A stretch of DNA of 64,000 nt from Natronorubrum texcoconense (GTDB lineage Archaea; Halobacteriota; Halobacteria; Halobacteriales; Natrialbaceae), in the NCBI RefSeq assembly GCF_900100335.1, contig NZ_FNFE01000007.1:62001-126000 (forward strand). The letters run 5' to 3'. The notes below the pieces were generated by a model that had not been told where the DNA came from, did not search any database, and saw only the letters and a list, made by a program, of their open reading frames with translations. Position numbers and translations under genes: made by a program. Below, one piece after another: positions 42,256 to 51,569 of this stretch. How positions within the stretch are numbered: the stretch's first letter is position 1; each line of letters starts with the position of its first letter.

Positions 42256-44352
42256 TCACCGTAGCCGAACGGTGGCCAGTCCGAGGATCACCGCGGCGGC
42301 GACGAACTGGATCGCAGTCGTCGGGTACGCCATCGCGACGACGCCGAGCGCGCCCGCGACTGTGCGGACGAACCACCGCGACCGTCGCGACTGCGAATTC
42401 TGTATCGGTGCGTTGGCCGCGTAGACGACCGCGAGCGCACCGACCAGCACGACCGCGGCAGTAGTGAGACTCTCGAGCGACGGTGACGGCGAGACGAGTT
42501 CGGGGTGGGAGACGATCGCAAACGGCAGGACGTACACCGGCGCGAGCAGTCGCATTGCAGTCAGCGAGACGGACCGGGTGTCCGTCGACCCAACTCGAGC
42601 GGTCCGCGCCGCGGCGGCGGCGACCGGCGGCGCGACGCCGACCGCGACGGCCGCGTAAAGCGTGGCGAAAAACGCGGACAGGTCCGACGGCGACCCGGCC
42701 CCGAAGACGGCGAGCGTGCCGACGAGCGCGGCGCCCACGGCCGTCGGGAGGCCGGCGGTCCCGACGGCGGCGACGACCAGCGCGAGACCGACGACGGCCA
42801 GCGGCCAGTCCTCGAGCGTCGTTCCGACGGTCGAGAGCAATTCGAGCGCCTCGACGGCCAATAGGAGATCAACGACGACGCCGATCGCGGCGACGGCGAT
42901 CACGACGGGAGCGAGCACCAGCGCCCCCAGGCGAAGCCCGTGGGCGGTGTCGCCGACTGCGTCCTCGAGGGCAGCGATCGGTCGGCGGTGCCGTCCGTCC
43001 ACTGCTGGCTCCCGGATCGCGCTTCTGACGACGGGGACGAGGAGTCCGAGCGCCGCGAGCAGGAGGACCGTCCACACCAGCGCCTGTGTCAGCGTCAGCG
43101 AGAGCGTAACGTTACCGTAGTACAGGCCGGCGAACGCGACCAGCGGGAGGCCGAACCGAACGCCGTCGATCGCGAGGACCCGCCGCGTCCGGCTCGAGTC
43201 CACGCCTGCGCCCGCTCCCGCGTTCCGACTCGTATCGGCCCCGTCGTCCGATCGACTCGAGTCGGTCGTCGCCGCTCGTCGATCCGCGCCGAACGGGACG
43301 TATCGGAGCGCGACGAGGAAACAACTCACGGCGATCGCCGCCGGGAGCAGCCCCGCGACGACGACGTCCGTGAGCGTGAGATCCGAGACGAGCGACGCGA
43401 CCAGAAAGCCCGCGATGAAGATTGTCGGCGGCAGCACCTGGCCGATCGTCGACGCGGCCGCTTCGACCCCGGCGGCGTCCCGGTCGCTCAGTCCCAGTTC
43501 GGACAGCGCCGGCACCGACCGCGACCGCAGCAGGTCGGCGTTCGCCAGGTACGAGCCGCTGACCGAGGCGAGCAGCGCCGAGCCGATCGCCCACCTCCGA
43601 ACGCTCCCGAGTCGAGACGACGCGGCGGCGGCGATCGATCGGAGCGTCTCGACGCCACCGTAGCCGACCACGAGCGCCGCGTACAACACGAGGAGCGCGA
43701 TCTGGAGTCCGGTCGTCTGGACGAACTGGCCGTGGACGCCGCCGTCGATCGCGACGGTCAGCGCCAACTGCTCGACCGCGAGCCCCTCGTGGCCGAGCGG
43801 TTCGGGGAGGCCGGCCCCGAGGAGGGCGTACGCGAGCGCGAGACCGACCAGTCCGGCGGGGACGGGGCCGAGCTCTCGCCACGCGAAGTACCACACGAGG
43901 CCGAGGAGCGCGACGGCTGCCACCGTTGCGCTCAGCGGCAGTTCGGCTCCAAAGGCGAGCTCGATCTGATTTCGATAGACGTACAGCGACCCGAGGAGGG
44001 CGACGCCCGCGGCGACGGCCATTGCCCTCGCTTCCCGGTGGTCACCGGCCGCATACGCGCGGCGACACGAGTCGATCGCGTAGAACGCGAGGACGCCCCC
44101 GAGAAAGAGGGTCGCGAACTCCATCCGGTGGAACGACCCGTCTCGACCGACGGGAACCAGTCCCGGATGGGACACGTACAGTATTCCTGCCCAGAGGCAG
44201 GCGGCCGCGACAGTCACCGCGAGCGTCTCGTCCGATGGCTCGCCGTTTCGGCTCGCGGAGCCCGCGTACTCGGGTTCGCTCGGAGCGGTCACGATCGGAC
44301 GTCCTCGGTTTCCCCAGCGGACAGTGAGCAGATCGGACGCCTCGATCGACAT
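42256..44352 (-). CDS. TRAP-type fused permease (4TM/12TM, DctQM)
   Basis: A 698-residue protein with roughly 16-18 hydrophobic segments. The central part, GYGGVETLRSIAAAASSRLGSVRRWAIGSALLASVSGSYLANADLLRSRSVPAL...EAAASTIGQVLPPTIFIAGFLVA, is the signature of the fused TRAP permease, and VAPPVAAAAA occurs later. These secondary transporters take up organic acids with a TAXI or DctP binding protein, but none is encoded nearby. The Arg/Ser-rich loop around residue 380 is a hydrophilic spacer. The adjacent acetamidase suggests amide or carboxylate uptake. Confidence 0.8.
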   Translation of the reverse strand: MSIEASDLLTVRWGNRGRPIVTAPSEPEYAGSASRNGEPSDETLAVTVAAACLWAGILYVSHPGLVPVGRDGSFHRMEFATLFLGGVLAFYAIDSCRRAYAAGDHREARAMAVAAGVALLGSLYVYRNQIELAFGAELPLSATVAAVALLGLVWYFAWRELGPVPAGLVGLALAYALLGAGLPEPLGHEGLAVEQLALTVAIDGGVHGQFVQTTGLQIALLVLYAALVVGYGGVETLRSIAAAASSRLGSVRRWAIGSALLASVSGSYLANADLLRSRSVPALSELGLSDRDAAGVEAAASTIGQVLPPTIFIAGFLVASLVSDLTLTDVVVAGLLPAAIAVSCFLVALRYVPFGADRRAATTDSSRSDDGADTSRNAGAGAGVDSSRTRRVLAIDGVRFGLPLVAFAGLYYGNVTLSLTLTQALVWTVLLLAALGLLVPVVRSAIREPAVDGRHRRPIAALEDAVGDTAHGLRLGALVLAPVVIAVAAIGVVVDLLLAVEALELLSTVGTTLEDWPLAVVGLALVVAAVGTAGLPTAVGAALVGTLAVFGAGSPSDLSAFFATLYAAVAVGVAPPVAAAAARTARVGSTDTRSVSLTAMRLLAPVYVLPFAIVSHPELVSPSPSLESLTTAAVVLVGALAVVYAANAPIQNSQSRRSRWFVRTVAGALGVVAMAYPTTAIQFVAAAVILGLATVRLR

Positions 44353-44394
44353 CGAATCGGGTTCCGCTCCGTTACCATCATGTCAATAATTTAT

Positions 44395-44434
44395 TCTCCC
44401 ACACGTATATGTTTTCCCTAAGTTATGTGGGAGA
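44395..44434. promoter_or_regulatory. Long inverted repeat upstream of the TRAP permease
   Basis: TCTCCCACA at 44395-44403 pairs perfectly with TGTGGGAGA at 44426-44434, with a 22-base AT-rich spacer. It abuts the TATA-like AATAAATTATT (about 44385-44396) of the permease gene, placing it where an activator or repressor could bind. Confidence 0.55.
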
Positions 44435-44554
44435 TATTTGTGGATGAACGAGAGTACACGATTTCTTCTGCCACGTATACTGCTACGATCGAGAATGCTC
44501 GAAAAGGCCGCATAGTCTATCGGCTATCGACGGTCGTCGATCGGGCCAGTTGCG

Positions 44555-45184
44555 TCAGGCCGTTTCCTCGAGTTCGGGGACGTCGGCGCTCCCGTTCTCG
44601 AAGAAGGCGAGCCCGTGAATCCGGCTGTCGGGAGTCAGTTCGGGGTGGAACGCGGTTCCAACGACCGAGCCTTGCTTGACGGCGACCGGCCGGCCGTCCC
44701 ACGCGGCGAGTACCTCGGCGTTCCCGTCGCCGACGTCGTCGATTGCCGGTGCGCGGATGAACACCGCCGGATACGGCTCGTCGTCGGCCAGCCCGTCGAC
44801 CGCGAGCGGGGCCTCGAAGCTGTCTCGCTGACGGCCGAAGGCGTTGCGTTCGACGCTCACGTCGATCAGTCCGAGTTCGTCGACCCGGTCGTCCCCCGCG
44901 TCGCTCGAGGCGACGATCAGGCCGGCACAGGTCGCGAGCAATGGTTTTCCGGCGGCGACGTGATCCCGAATCTCGGGGGCGATCCCCTCGCTGTGGAGCA
45001 GTCGGGAGATGGTCGTCGACTCGCCGCCGGGCATCGCGAGCAGGTTGCAGTCGGGGACGATGCCCGAGTCGCGAATCTCGCGGACGGTGACCTCGCGGTC
45101 GTGGGCCTGCGCCGCGCGTTCGATGGCGGCCGCGTGTTCCTCGACGTCGCCCTGGACGGCGACGACGCCAGCGATCAGTGACAT
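44555..45184 (-). CDS. pdxT: Pyridoxal 5'-phosphate synthase glutaminase subunit
   Basis: A 209-residue class I glutaminase supplying ammonia to PdxS for vitamin B6 synthesis. GVVAVQGDVEEHAAAI opens the family, and PGGESTTISRLL follows. LLATCAGLIV carries the nucleophilic Cys, and GTAFHPELTPD the His-Glu of the triad. The start at 45184 is the family N-terminus. pdxS is not in the window. A T-rich CCTTTTTGAC between the VOC gene and this start may serve as TATA element or terminator. Confidence 0.95.
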   Translation of the reverse strand: MSLIAGVVAVQGDVEEHAAAIERAAQAHDREVTVREIRDSGIVPDCNLLAMPGGESTTISRLLHSEGIAPEIRDHVAAGKPLLATCAGLIVASSDAGDDRVDELGLIDVSVERNAFGRQRDSFEAPLAVDGLADDEPYPAVFIRAPAIDDVGDGNAEVLAAWDGRPVAVKQGSVVGTAFHPELTPDSRIHGLAFFENGSADVPELEETA

Positions 45185-45228
45185 GCTCCGCCCTATGGAG
45201 GGGGCCGTCAAAAAGGTCACGTCACCGG

Positions 45229-46086
45229 CTACGATTCGGCGACGAGGCGAACGGTGATCCCGTCGGGATCAGCGATCTCGAAGCCCTCGTCGCGGTCGGC
45301 GACGGGAACGCCGCGGTCCTCGAGTCGCCGCCGGATCGGCGCGAGGGCGTCGCTCGAGGGGACGACGAGTTCGAACCACGCGAGTCCGCGATGGTCCGCC
45401 GTCGACGGGACCGATCGGCGGTTCCAGGTGTTCAGCCCCAGATGGTGGTGGTAGCCGCCCGCGGCGAGAAACAGTGCCGACGGCGCCGAAACCATCACGT
45501 CGAACCCCAGGGTATCAACGTAGAACTCGCGGGCGTCGTCGAGCGACGACACCTCGAGGTGGACGTGCCCGAGCGAGGTCTCTGCGGGGGCCGTCGATAC
45601 CGACTCGTCGCTCGCCGCGGCCGCGAGGTCGGCGAGGTCGAGCGGCCACGAGCCGATCTCGAGGCTCCCGTCGTCGTCTCGCGGCCAGTCCTTCCGCGGT
45701 CGGTCCCGATAGATTTCGACCCCGTTTCCCTCCGGATCGGTACAGTAGAGCGCCTCGCTGACGCCGTGGTCGGACGCCCCGGTCAGCTCCCAGCCGTCGC
45801 GAATCCGCGCGAGTGCATCCCCCAGCGCTTCACGAGTTGGTACTCTGAACGCGTTGTGAAAGAGTCCAGTCGCGTCCTCGGGACGCGGATGCGCATCCGC
45901 GTCGTAGCGAACCTCGAGCAGCGACCTGCCGTCGACGCCGAGCGCCGTCGTCGACGCCTCTCGCGTCAGTTGCTCGAGTCCGACGATGTCCCGATAGAAG
46001 TCGATCACCGCCGACTCGTCGCCGACGGTCAGTGCCGCCCGACCGATCCGGCTCGAGTCCGGTAGAAGCCCGATAGCGTCGTTCAT
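45229..46086 (-). CDS. Two-domain VOC-family protein (ring-cleavage dioxygenase-like)
   Basis: A 285-residue protein with two vicinal-oxygen-chelate modules. Module 1 is RIGRAALTVGDESAVIDFYRDIVGLEQL with DHGVSEALYCTDPEGNGVEIYRDRP. Module 2 is LGHVHLEVSSLDDAREFYVDTLGFDV with AWFELVVPSSD. The His-His-Glu metal set of extradiol dioxygenases (DHGVS, GHVHL, FEIADPDG/VEIY) appears present. It resembles CatE/YfiE-type 2,3-dioxygenases; the substrate is unknown. Start at 46086. It lies immediately upstream of pdxT. Confidence 0.87.
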   Translation of the reverse strand: MNDAIGLLPDSSRIGRAALTVGDESAVIDFYRDIVGLEQLTREASTTALGVDGRSLLEVRYDADAHPRPEDATGLFHNAFRVPTREALGDALARIRDGWELTGASDHGVSEALYCTDPEGNGVEIYRDRPRKDWPRDDDGSLEIGSWPLDLADLAAAASDESVSTAPAETSLGHVHLEVSSLDDAREFYVDTLGFDVMVSAPSALFLAAGGYHHHLGLNTWNRRSVPSTADHRGLAWFELVVPSSDALAPIRRRLEDRGVPVADRDEGFEIADPDGITVRLVAES

Positions 46087-46210
46087 ACGTCCGATACGCA
46101 CCGATCGCATATAGACGGTGTGACCGATGCTGTCTCTCGGTCGACAGTGTAGAATCGTCGAGGTATCACTGGGTGACCTCGAACGTCGTGTGAGAAGCCG
46201 GGCCAGTCGA

Positions 46211-46372
46211 TTACGCGACGAACGTCAGCAACTGGATCAGCACACCGATCATCACGCCGGTCGCGATGACCGTCTTCGGATCGATCTGGATCGCGTTCGA
46301 GTCCTCTGCGTCGAAGTACCGAACGAGTCCGGCACTGGACATCAGTCCGCCAGTGTTCTGTCCTTTATCCAT
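46211..46372 (-). CDS. secG: Preprotein translocase Sec61-beta subunit
   Basis: A 53-residue tail-anchored subunit of the SecYEG translocon. The protein opens [19 protein letters not shown] and continues [13 protein letters not shown], the highly conserved archaeal Sec61-beta N-terminus. One transmembrane helix follows ([18 protein letters not shown]). The reading frame is intact from the ATG at 46372 to TAA at 46211. A TATA-like AAGATTTAG is centred 28 bases before the start and is flanked by an inverted repeat. The gene is easily missed because of its length. Confidence 0.92.
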   Translation of the reverse strand: MDKGQNTGGLMSSAGLVRYFDAEDSNAIQIDPKTVIATGVMIGVLIQLLTFVA

Positions 46373-46385
46373 ACCAGATACTACG

Positions 46386-46414
46386 AGCGGACGGAACTAA
46401 ATCTTTCGTCCGCT
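46386..46414. promoter_or_regulatory. Inverted repeat flanking the Sec61-beta TATA box
   Basis: AGCGGACG at 46386-46393 pairs perfectly with CGTCCGCT at 46407-46414. The TATA-like element occupies the 13-base spacer between the arms. Confidence 0.5.
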
Positions 46415-47631
46415 AGCTGGTCTGGCTGTGATGGCTCTCACCAGTGCCCCTCGACCGTCGGTTCGTTCGTCGCTCCCGTTTTCAGTGTCGGATCGTCGTC
46501 CGAGTCGCCGGGATGTCGACATATTATTAAACTGATGTAGAGTTTTTAGTAGAGTCGAGAGTGTTTATATTCTTACACTTAAATTACGCTGTGTACGCGG
46601 CTTCTCGAGATGCCACCAAATCGCCTTCACTACATGCCCACGTTTTAGGCGCACCAATACCGTTATCTCTCCGTGAGAAAGCTGAGCTGATTGTGGGAGC
46701 GCGTCTAATAGAAAGATACGAAATAATAGGGCCGAAAAGACCACAAATACAGTAATAAATAGTCATTAAATAACTGATATCTGAATGGTGTGGTCTGATT
46801 TTCATATACCACATTCAGCCGAGTGCGCTTAGCAGAAATGTGTACGTTGACATAATTGAGTGTGTAATAAATATGTGTATGTTTTAATATAACAGTGCCG
46901 TACCCTGTCAACGGGCCTACCGCTTGGTCTGGCAACCGACGTTATCCCGGTAGAAGAGAATGTGCGAACACTGGTCTCTCGAGGCAGCAGTTCCCAGCCG
47001 GCTAACGATGTTTAGTCGGCACCGTTCTCTACTCGACCCCGTAGTGGATTACGAGTGTACGTCTGTAAAGTATAGTCATTATCTCGTTCCGCTGCCATTA
47101 GACTCTTCACACGACTCATTATCAGTTCCGAGTAAGTCGGAACGTACCGAAGATCGAAAACCGGTTCGAAGGCTGCTCTCTATGGTCCATTCACCAGTTG
47201 AGGTTGCATCCGACGCGAAACGTGTTCCGACTCTACCGGAACCACATTGAGAGGTGTTGACGTAGCCCTCTTCCGGATGTACTGGTAGAACAGTCGGGCT
47301 ATTCCCTCGTACAGCCATGCTCAGGGTCTCAATCGAGATCTCGGCTTTCGTTCCGAACGAACGGGTTCCTAATAATATGGTGTTAATATAATATATTCAG
47401 TGGAAGGAGATCCGACTCCTTCGAAACAGCCGTTTCCGCCATCTCCCCCTGCTAGCACCCCACATTCACGACAATCTCTGCTTTCTGGCCTACCACTAGA
47501 GTATTCCCGCTGATCTGACGCCATCGTCTTCGTTTCTCGCGCCGTCGGCAACGAATCGATCGTCAGTCTGCTCGAAAACATATCCGGTAGAGTCGAAAGA
47601 CTTCTGTGGGTGGCGGTAGAGGTCGTTCAGT
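46415..47631. other. AT-rich intergenic region without a convincing gene
   Basis: About 1.2 kb of clearly lower GC than the rest. It has short AT-only runs (for example TTAATATAATATATTC near 47380) and several short open frames that lack halophilic composition. One minus-strand frame (47369-47524, 51 codons) contains CRECGVLAGG...GCF and could be a small zinc-binding protein, but support is weak. A plus-strand frame at 46561-46755 resembles nothing I know. The region may be a decayed insertion. The promoter of the IclR gene must lie at its right end. Confidence 0.5.
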
Positions 47632-48384
47632 ATGGGACGGACATCGAATCGGTCGGTCGAACGGGCGTTCGCACTCGTCGACGAACTCGCGGAGAACGGC
47701 GGCGGGAGAGTCTCCGAACTCGCTGAGCGCGTCGATATGCCGGTGAGTACGGCTCACGATCACCTGCAGACGCTCGTCGAGACCGGCTACGTGCGGATGG
47801 AGGACAAGGAGTACCAGACGACGACGCGGTTTCTGGAGGTCGGTCACCGGCAGCGACACCGACTGGAGGTGTTCAAGGCCGTTCGCGACGAACTCGAGAC
47901 CGTCGCCGAGGAGACCGGCGAACACGCGACGCTCTTCGTCGAGGAGGCGGACCAGGCGGTTATCCTCGCCGTCCAGGAGGGATCGGACGCGGTCAACCTG
48001 TTCGCGTATCCTGGCGCGCGAATGCCCCTGCACGCGGTGGCACCGGGGAAGGCGATGCTCGCCTCCATGCCGACCGACCGCGTCGAGGAGATCATCGACC
48101 GACACGGGCTCGTCGAACTGACCTCTCGAACGATCACCAACCCGGACGTCCTGTTCGACCAGCTCGAGGAGATTCGCGGACAGGGGTACGCGGTCGACGA
48201 GGGCGAGCGGATCGCGGGCATGGTCTGTATCGCCGCACCGATCTTCGACAAGAACGATCGAGTGCGGGGTGCGATCTGTGTCTGCGGACCCCAGAGCCGA
48301 ATCGACGAGACGCGCCGAGACGAAATCGCGGACGTCGTCCAGCGAGCGGCGAACGTGACGCAGGTGAACTTAGATTACGTGTGA
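47632..48384 (+). CDS. IclR-family transcriptional regulator
   Basis: A 250-residue regulator. Residues ~6-70 are a winged helix (SVERAFALVDELAENGGGRVSELAERVDMPVSTAHDHLQTLVETGYV). The rest is the IclR effector domain with HAVAPGKAMLASMP, EEIRGQGYAVDEGERIAGMVCIAAPIFD and GAICVCGP. IclR proteins in haloarchaea often govern aromatic, sugar or acyl-CoA catabolism. Its position at the head of the acyl-CoA gene cluster makes that cluster the likely target. Confidence 0.95.
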   Translation: MGRTSNRSVERAFALVDELAENGGGRVSELAERVDMPVSTAHDHLQTLVETGYVRMEDKEYQTTTRFLEVGHRQRHRLEVFKAVRDELETVAEETGEHATLFVEEADQAVILAVQEGSDAVNLFAYPGARMPLHAVAPGKAMLASMPTDRVEEIIDRHGLVELTSRTITNPDVLFDQLEEIRGQGYAVDEGERIAGMVCIAAPIFDKNDRVRGAICVCGPQSRIDETRRDEIADVVQRAANVTQVNLDYV

Positions 48385-48423
48385 CGGCGGCTCGAGCGTC
48401 ACCAGCCGTTCGTCGCCGTCCGA

Positions 48424-49407
48424 TTACGAGTCAGAAACCGGCGCGAGCGCCTCGATCGTTCCCTCGGCCAGATCGTCCGCGGCCTGCTCCGGGATCGTCA
48501 GCAGCGGCCGATCGATGGCGGTCTCGGCGACGAGGTCGCGAAGCTGTTCGCGAGCATCCGCCGGTGTCCCTGCGACACCCAGGTCGTGGACCATCTCGTC
48601 CGTCACGAGCCCGGCGGCCTCCCCGCGGTTGCCGGCTCCCCACGCCTCGGCGATGCGGTCGGCCCGGTCGGGGAACCGGGTCCCGACCGCGTTCCGGTAG
48701 CCGTCGGCGCTCCCGGCGTAGTAGGCGATGTGGCCGCGAACGGCGTCGTAAGCCTCCTCTGCGTCGTCGCTGACGGCGGCAGGGACGTACGGCGCGATCG
48801 TGATCTCGTCCGGATCGCGGCCGCTCTCTCGAGCGGTCTCCTCGACGACCTCGAACGCCTCGTCGAGCGCCGAGAACGGGATGTTGTGCGGCATCCAGCC
48901 GTCGCAGAGTCGGCCGACGACTCGCCGGTTCGCCGGTCCGAGCGCCGCGTGGTAGATCGGGACGTCCCTGTCGATGGGCGGGACGCCGGTCACCTCGAGC
49001 AGTTCACCCTCGTAGTCGACGGACTCCTCGCCCGTCAGGATCTCCTGTACGATTTCGATGGTCTCGTGAGAGCGGCGAACGGGGCGTTCGAACGGCATGC
49101 CGTGGACGTTCTCGACGGCCGTCGGCGTGCTCGTCCCGACGCCGAAGGACGCCCGTCCGTCCGACACGTCGTCGAGCGTCGCCGCCGTCATGGCGAGGAC
49201 GGCCGGCGTCCGCGAGAAGACGTTCACGATCGCCGTTCCGATCTCGACGCTGTCGGTGCGTGCGGCGATCTCCGAGAGTTTGACGACGGAACTCGTTCCC
49301 CAGAGTTCGCCCATCCAGACGGAGTCGTACCCCTGCGCTTCGGCGTCGATCGCGAGGTCGGTCGGGTCGTGTGCGCCAGTTCGCGGGATTACCAGGCCGA
49401 GATGCAT
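48424..49407 (-). CDS. LLM-class (F420- or FMN-dependent) monooxygenase
   Basis: A 327-residue TIM-barrel oxidoreductase. LGLVIPRTGAHDPTDLAIDAEAQGYDSVWMGELWG is the canonical start, and ASFGVGTSTPTAVENVHGMPFERPVRRSHETIEIV the R-x-GVGTG-type loop. VPIYHAALGPANRRVVGRLCDGWMPHNIP is the cofactor-phosphate region of F420-binding relatives. It converges with the IclR gene. In context it may oxygenate a substrate entering the acyl-CoA pathway. Confidence 0.9.
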   Translation of the reverse strand: MHLGLVIPRTGAHDPTDLAIDAEAQGYDSVWMGELWGTSSVVKLSEIAARTDSVEIGTAIVNVFSRTPAVLAMTAATLDDVSDGRASFGVGTSTPTAVENVHGMPFERPVRRSHETIEIVQEILTGEESVDYEGELLEVTGVPPIDRDVPIYHAALGPANRRVVGRLCDGWMPHNIPFSALDEAFEVVEETARESGRDPDEITIAPYVPAAVSDDAEEAYDAVRGHIAYYAGSADGYRNAVGTRFPDRADRIAEAWGAGNRGEAAGLVTDEMVHDLGVAGTPADAREQLRDLVAETAIDRPLLTIPEQAADDLAEGTIEALAPVSDS

Positions 49408-49458
49408 ATCCCCCTATTTGCGACTCGGTGCCATAAATCATTCCGCGGCGCGGGCTCG

Positions 49459-50247
49459 TTACCGACCGACGAACTCGGGATCGCCGTCGCCGAAGAAGGC
49501 CTCGAGCCCTCGCTCGTAGTCTTCCGTCCGCGTCGCGCCCGCGATGGTGTCCGCCTCCGCGGACAGTTGGGACTCGAGGCTCCGCTCGTAGCTGTCGGTC
49601 AGCAGTCGCGTCGTCGCTCCGAGGGCCTGAGTCGGGCCGGAGGCGATCTCTGCGGCGACGGTCTCGAGTCGATCCTCGAACTCGTCGCTGGGGACGGCTT
49701 CGGTCGCGAGTCCCATTTCGACGGCCTCGTCGGGCGCGATCGGCTCGTCCCGGAGGACGATCTCCTTCGCGGTTCGAAGCCCAACGAGTCGCGGCAGGAA
49801 GAAGGTGGCTCCGCCGTCTCCCGTCAGCCCGATTCCCGGATAGGCGAATTTGAGGGTCGCGCTCTCGCCGAGGACGACCAGGTCGGGCATGAGCGCGAGA
49901 CTGAAGCCGATTCCGGCAGCGACGCCGTCGATACCGCCGACGACCGGCGTCTCGGTCCGGTGGAACTGGACGATCGCCTCGTGGGCGCGGCCAGCCAACT
50001 CGCGGAGCAGCGGCGCGTCGGACTCGTCGCCCGAAAATTGGGAGAGGTCGGCGCCCGCACCGAAGAAGTCGCCCTCGTGGGTCAGCACGACACACCGAAC
50101 GTCCGGATCTTCGCCCAGCGTCGTCGCCGCCGAGACCAGTTCGTTCGCCATCTCGAGCGTCAGCGCGTTCCGGCCGGCCGCGCTGTCGAGCGTTACCGTC
50201 GCCACGCCGTCGGTCCGATCGACGGTCAGGTTGTCGTAGTCGTCCAT
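49459..50247 (-). CDS. Enoyl-CoA hydratase/isomerase-family protein, PaaG-like
   Basis: A 262-residue crotonase-fold protein. The oxyanion-hole loops are present (FFGAGADLSQF and DGVAAGIGFSLALMPD). The two glutamates of true hydratases are replaced by S116 and G138, while D144 in GIGLTGDGGATFFLPRLVG sits where PaaG-type isomerases have their catalytic Asp. Double-bond or epoxide isomerisation is thus more likely than hydration. The ATG at 50247 is preferred over an upstream in-frame one at 50292. It is divergent from the acyl-CoA dehydrogenase gene. Confidence 0.88.
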   Translation of the reverse strand: MDDYDNLTVDRTDGVATVTLDSAAGRNALTLEMANELVSAATTLGEDPDVRCVVLTHEGDFFGAGADLSQFSGDESDAPLLRELAGRAHEAIVQFHRTETPVVGGIDGVAAGIGFSLALMPDLVVLGESATLKFAYPGIGLTGDGGATFFLPRLVGLRTAKEIVLRDEPIAPDEAVEMGLATEAVPSDEFEDRLETVAAEIASGPTQALGATTRLLTDSYERSLESQLSAEADTIAGATRTEDYERGLEAFFGDGDPEFVGR

Positions 50248-50408
50248 GTGTGCGGCCGGTTCGACACGATTCCGGTTAACGATTCCGTTCATCCGGCACT
50301 CGCCGCCCGAGCTCTCTTCTCACTCGTCGCTCGAGGTTCCACATTCGGGACGTATCCGACGGCTGTCGAATCGCACACTTTAGTAGCAGCCTCGAGAAGA
50401 GGGAGGTA

Positions 50409-51533
50409 ATGACGCTGACAGACGAACAGGAGCTCATTCGGAACACGGTACAGGAGTTCGTCGAGAACGAGGTCGGAGTCGACGTCGACGAGGCGGACGC
50501 GAACCAGGCGTTCCCGGAGGACGTCTGGGACGGCCTCGCGGAACTCGACCTCACGGGGCTGACGGTCCCAGAGGAGTACGGCGGACTCGACGTCGACACG
50601 CTCACGTACAGCATCGTCAACGAGGAGCTCGCGTACGGCCACCTCGCCGTTGCGACGGCCCTCTCGGTCCACTGTCTCGCCACCTCCTGCATCCGGCAGT
50701 TCGGCTCGGAGACACACCGCGAGGAGTGGCTCCCGGAGATGGTGTCGGGCCGGCCGGTCGGCGCGTTCGCGCTGTCGGAGCCCCACGCCGGCTCGAACCC
50801 CGCCGAACTGTCGACCGAAGCCCGCCTCGAAGGGGACGAGTACGTCATCAACGGCAAGAAACAATGGATCACGAACGGCGAGCGCGCGGGCGTCGTGATC
50901 CTCTTCGCCAAGACCGACCGCGACGACCCGGGAAGTGTCACTCAGTTCCTCGTCCCAAAAGACGTCGAGGGGCTCGAGGTCGGCAAGAAGGAGGACAAAC
51001 TCGGCCTGCGCGCGAGCGACACGACGACGCTCATCTTCGACGACGTCCGCATTCCGGCCGAGAATCGACTGACGGAGGTCGGGGAGGGACTCAGCTCCGC
51101 GTTCTCGATCCTGACCGGCGGCCGGGTCGCGATCGCGAGTCAGGCGGTCGGCGTCGCGCAGGCGGCGCTCGACGACTCGATCACCTACGCACACGACCGC
51201 GAGCAGTTCGGCAAGCCGATCGTCGAACACCAGGCGATCGGGCACAAACTCGCCGATATGCAGACGGACGTACAGGCGGCCCGCCTGCTCACCCGCGACG
51301 CGGCCCGCCAGAACGAGGGCGGCGTCGCCCCGAAAGCGGCCGCGATGGCGAAGTACTTCGCCAGCGAGACGGCGGTGGACGTCGCGAGCGAGGCGGTCCA
51401 GATCCACGGCGGCTACGGCTACACGAAGGACTTCGACGTCGAGCGCTACTACCGCGACGCCAAGATCACGACGATCTACGAGGGTACGTCCGAGATCCAG
51501 AAGAAGATCATCGCCCGGCACTTGAAGCGGTAG
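50409..51533 (+). CDS. Acyl-CoA dehydrogenase
   Basis: A 374-residue FAD enzyme introducing the alpha-beta double bond. Its motifs are LTGLTVPEEYGGLDVDTLTYSIVNEELA, FALSEPHAGSNPAELST (FAD and substrate contact), KQWITNG and AVQIHGGYGYTKDFDVERYYRDAKITTIYEGTSEIQ. The Glu of YEGTSEIQ is the usual catalytic base of short/medium-chain enzymes. A TATA-like ACTTTAGTA about 30 bases before the ATG implies a leaderless message. Confidence 0.96.
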   Translation: MTLTDEQELIRNTVQEFVENEVGVDVDEADANQAFPEDVWDGLAELDLTGLTVPEEYGGLDVDTLTYSIVNEELAYGHLAVATALSVHCLATSCIRQFGSETHREEWLPEMVSGRPVGAFALSEPHAGSNPAELSTEARLEGDEYVINGKKQWITNGERAGVVILFAKTDRDDPGSVTQFLVPKDVEGLEVGKKEDKLGLRASDTTTLIFDDVRIPAENRLTEVGEGLSSAFSILTGGRVAIASQAVGVAQAALDDSITYAHDREQFGKPIVEHQAIGHKLADMQTDVQAARLLTRDAARQNEGGVAPKAAAMAKYFASETAVDVASEAVQIHGGYGYTKDFDVERYYRDAKITTIYEGTSEIQKKIIARHLKR

Positions 51534-51569
51534 GCGGCCGGGCAGCGATTCGGACTCGAGCGAACGAAC

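Noticed and set aside
46561-46755. 64-residue plus-strand frame as a gene or transposase remnant
   Set aside because: No recognisable motif; the composition is unlike the genome's proteins, and AT-rich DNA yields such frames readily when stops happen to be absent.
46415-47631. Replication origin in the AT-rich gap
   Set aside because: No cdc6/orc1 gene nearby and no recognisable origin-recognition-box repeats.
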